Shown one piece after another: positions 32,581-33,847 of a DNA stretch of 33,847 bases. Both the position numbers and the translations under genes were made by a program. A model generated the notes under the pieces. It saw only the letters and a list, made by a program, of their open reading frames with translations, had not been told where the DNA came from and made no database searches. This DNA is from Candidatus Bipolaricaulota bacterium. GTDB lineage: Bacteria > Bipolaricaulota > Bipolaricaulia > UBA7950 > UBA9294. How positions within the stretch are numbered: the stretch's first letter is position 1; each line of letters starts with the position of its first letter. The stretch spans positions 1-33,847 of the forward strand of contig JALTFO010000028.1 in assembly GCA_027007005.1 (NCBI GenBank), in the 5' to 3' direction.

Positions 32581-33734
32581 CTAAGAGTCCTTTCTGTTGG
32601 CAGTCGGAAAAACTCGGCTGCGACGATCGTTGCTGCGCCGATAAGAAACCCATCCTCGCCCAGCAGGGCCGGGACAATCTCCAAATCCTTGGCGGCTTCA
32701 GCAAATGAGTGTTCGCGCACTTCACTCTTAAATGCTGCCACGAATAAATCTGAGGCTTCCATCCTCTCCCCTCCCAACACAATCGCCTGTGGGTTTAGAA
32801 GGTTCACGAGGTTCTTCGCTCCAATACCCAGGTAATGCCCCATCTGCTTGAACACATCCATCGCTTGCACATCACCCTCGCGTGCTTCCTGTTCAAGCTT
32901 TGCTATGTCTGCAAATCCGAGGCGAAGCGCCTCTCGCTTGAGGAATTGATCCGAGGCGAACACCTCCAAACAGCCGCGTTCCCCACAGCGGCATATTGGC
33001 CCAGACGGATCTATCATCATATGCCCGACCTCACCTGCCCCGCCGAAGGCTCCGCGGTAGAGGCTTCCGTTGACTACAACCCCGGACCCGACCCCCTCTC
33101 CGACGGTCAAGCAGACAAAATTACGGTAATCAGAACCCGCACCGTGCCACCGCTCAGCAAGCGTCAGCGCGTTCACATCGTTCTCTAAGTGAACAGGGAG
33201 ATCCAGGTGATCTTCTAGCGGATCTGCCAGGGCCACGTTTTCCCATCCAAGGATAGGAGAGTAGATGTCTATCCCATTGATCGTGTCCACGAAGCCAGAG
33301 ATACTGATTCCGACTCCGAGGATGTGAGAGTCGCTGAGGTGCTCTACCGCCTCTTCCACCAAGGAGATTACTTCAGAAGGTTCAGGAGAGGGATGAAAGC
33401 TCGTCTCGTAGCGAGCACACACCTCGCCAGCCAAGTTTACCCGTGCGGCACGAAGGCGTGTGCCCTCGATTTTCACCCCAACTGCGGCCGCATAATCGGG
33501 ATTGAACGACACAAGTGTGGGAGGCCGGCCGGTGCTTGCTTCCTTCTTTCCGCCCTCGGTGACAAGCCCTTCTTCGATCAGATCTCGGATGCGTTGTGTG
33601 AGAGCAGACGGGGCAAGGCCGGTACGGCGTGCAAGATCGGCACGTGACATTGGCCCATCCGTACGCAGCAGATTCACTACAAGCCCACGGTTGTAGTCGC
33701 GTATAAGCCTCTGATCGCCCTTTGGTCCTCGCAT
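32577..33734 (-). CDS. ROK-family transcriptional regulator (XylR/NagC/Mlc type)
   Basis: The 385-residue protein combines an N-terminal winged helix (MSRADLARRTGLAPSALTQRIRDLIEEGLV, about 29-58) with an ASKHA-type sugar-sensing domain. Zinc ligands of the ROK family are intact: H238 in GEVGHMM, and C248, C250 and C255 in CRCGERGCLE. The sugar-binding motif NDVNA is also present. As the first gene of the alpha-glucan operon it probably represses its own promoter and releases DNA on binding glucose or a maltodextrin. The start ATG 33732-33734 follows GAGGGG. Its stop overlaps the next start by ATGA. A kinase role is unlikely given the HTH, although the ROK fold is shared with glucokinase. Confidence 0.92.
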   Translation of the reverse strand: MRGPKGDQRLIRDYNRGLVVNLLRTDGPMSRADLARRTGLAPSALTQRIRDLIEEGLVTEGGKKEASTGRPPTLVSFNPDYAAAVGVKIEGTRLRAARVNLAGEVCARYETSFHPSPEPSEVISLVEEAVEHLSDSHILGVGISISGFVDTINGIDIYSPILGWENVALADPLEDHLDLPVHLENDVNALTLAERWHGAGSDYRNFVCLTVGEGVGSGVVVNGSLYRGAFGGAGEVGHMMIDPSGPICRCGERGCLEVFASDQFLKREALRLGFADIAKLEQEAREGDVQAMDVFKQMGHYLGIGAKNLVNLLNPQAIVLGGERMEASDLFVAAFKSEVREHSFAEAAKDLEIVPALLGEDGFLIGAATIVAAEFFRLPTERTLR

Positions 33735-33778
33735 AACCCCTCGGCCCGACTTACTTTCTTCTAAGAATTAACTAACTT

Positions 33779-33807
33779 ACTATAGCGCGCACCGCCTTGA
33801 TTGTCAA
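33779..33807 (-). promoter_or_regulatory. Strong sigma70-type promoter of the alpha-glucan operon
   Basis: Read on the minus strand, TTGACA (33802-33807) and TATAGT (33779-33784) are exactly 17 bases apart, a near-perfect vegetative promoter. Transcription would start near 33772, giving a leader of about 37 bases before the ROK gene. Just downstream is an AT-rich patch (33757-33779) with repeated AGTT/TAAG words that could be the ROK operator, but no strong palindrome is visible. Confidence 0.75.
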
Positions 33808-33847
33808 ATTCATGCCTTCTTAGCGTATGCAGCTTGTTTGCCACGTT

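Noticed and set aside
33757-33779. Palindromic ROK operator after the -10 element
   Set aside because: The patch is AT-rich with repeated words but only four-base arms match, too weak to list as an operator.

Overview
This is a gene-dense bacterial window of moderate GC content. It has no rRNA, tRNA, CRISPR array or intact mobile element that I can see. Two exported proteins look like outer-membrane beta-barrels (5578-6705 and 18943-19710), so the cell is probably a diderm. The rest of the content is NfnAB, a P1-family (DmpA-type) peptidase, a secreted GH57 enzyme, a ROK regulator with malEFG, and a short four-cysteine protein. This suggests an anaerobic, probably thermophilic or deep-branching fermenter such as Bipolaricaulota/Acetothermia or a Thermotogae relative. 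The taxon is inference from gene content only.

Layout. 1-774 is a scrap zone: the C-terminus of a probable DUF4143-type ATPase, an orphan RHH antitoxin and a truncated HsdR-like fragment. 780-4023 is a translationally coupled trio: a TatT-like exported protein, a GDPD-fold protein with changed active-site residues, and an exported protein I cannot identify. 4364-7328 carries dinB, a barrel protein and a Nudix hydrolase; the last two converge and share a CTAG stop. 7458-11513 is nfnA-nfnB-Asp/Glu racemase-P1 peptidase, with a good promoter ahead of nfnA. 11573-18540 is a FadR-type regulator with its own promoter and operator, a peptide-type ABC importer (binding protein plus two permeases, no ATPase), an isoaspartyl dipeptidase, a GlpM-like membrane protein on the other strand, and an M20 amidohydrolase. 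18730-19710 is a small Cys protein and a barrel protein. 19882-22473 is a GT4 glycosyltransferase followed by glycogen synthase. 22460-33734 is one minus-strand alpha-glucan operon: ROK regulator, large putative glycosidase, secreted GH57, malE, malF, malG and GH13. It starts from a TTGACA/TATAGT promoter.

How the genes may work together. The most interesting block is 9742-18540. It puts a D/beta-aminopeptidase-family enzyme, an isoaspartyl dipeptidase, an aspartate/glutamate racemase, an M20 amidohydrolase and a regulated peptide importer side by side. I read it as a salvage pathway for peptides that ordinary L-alpha-peptidases cannot finish (isoaspartyl, D-residue or beta-linked peptides), next to NfnAB, which would balance ferredoxin and NAD(P)H during fermentation. 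The second system pairs outside glucan cleavage (GH57), import (MalEFG) and inside cleavage (GH13 and the 708-residue enzyme) with glycogen synthesis on the facing strand. Both importers lack an ATPase gene. Both also carry a GC-rich hairpin between the binding-protein gene and the first permease gene, and that permease start has no clear Shine-Dalgarno.
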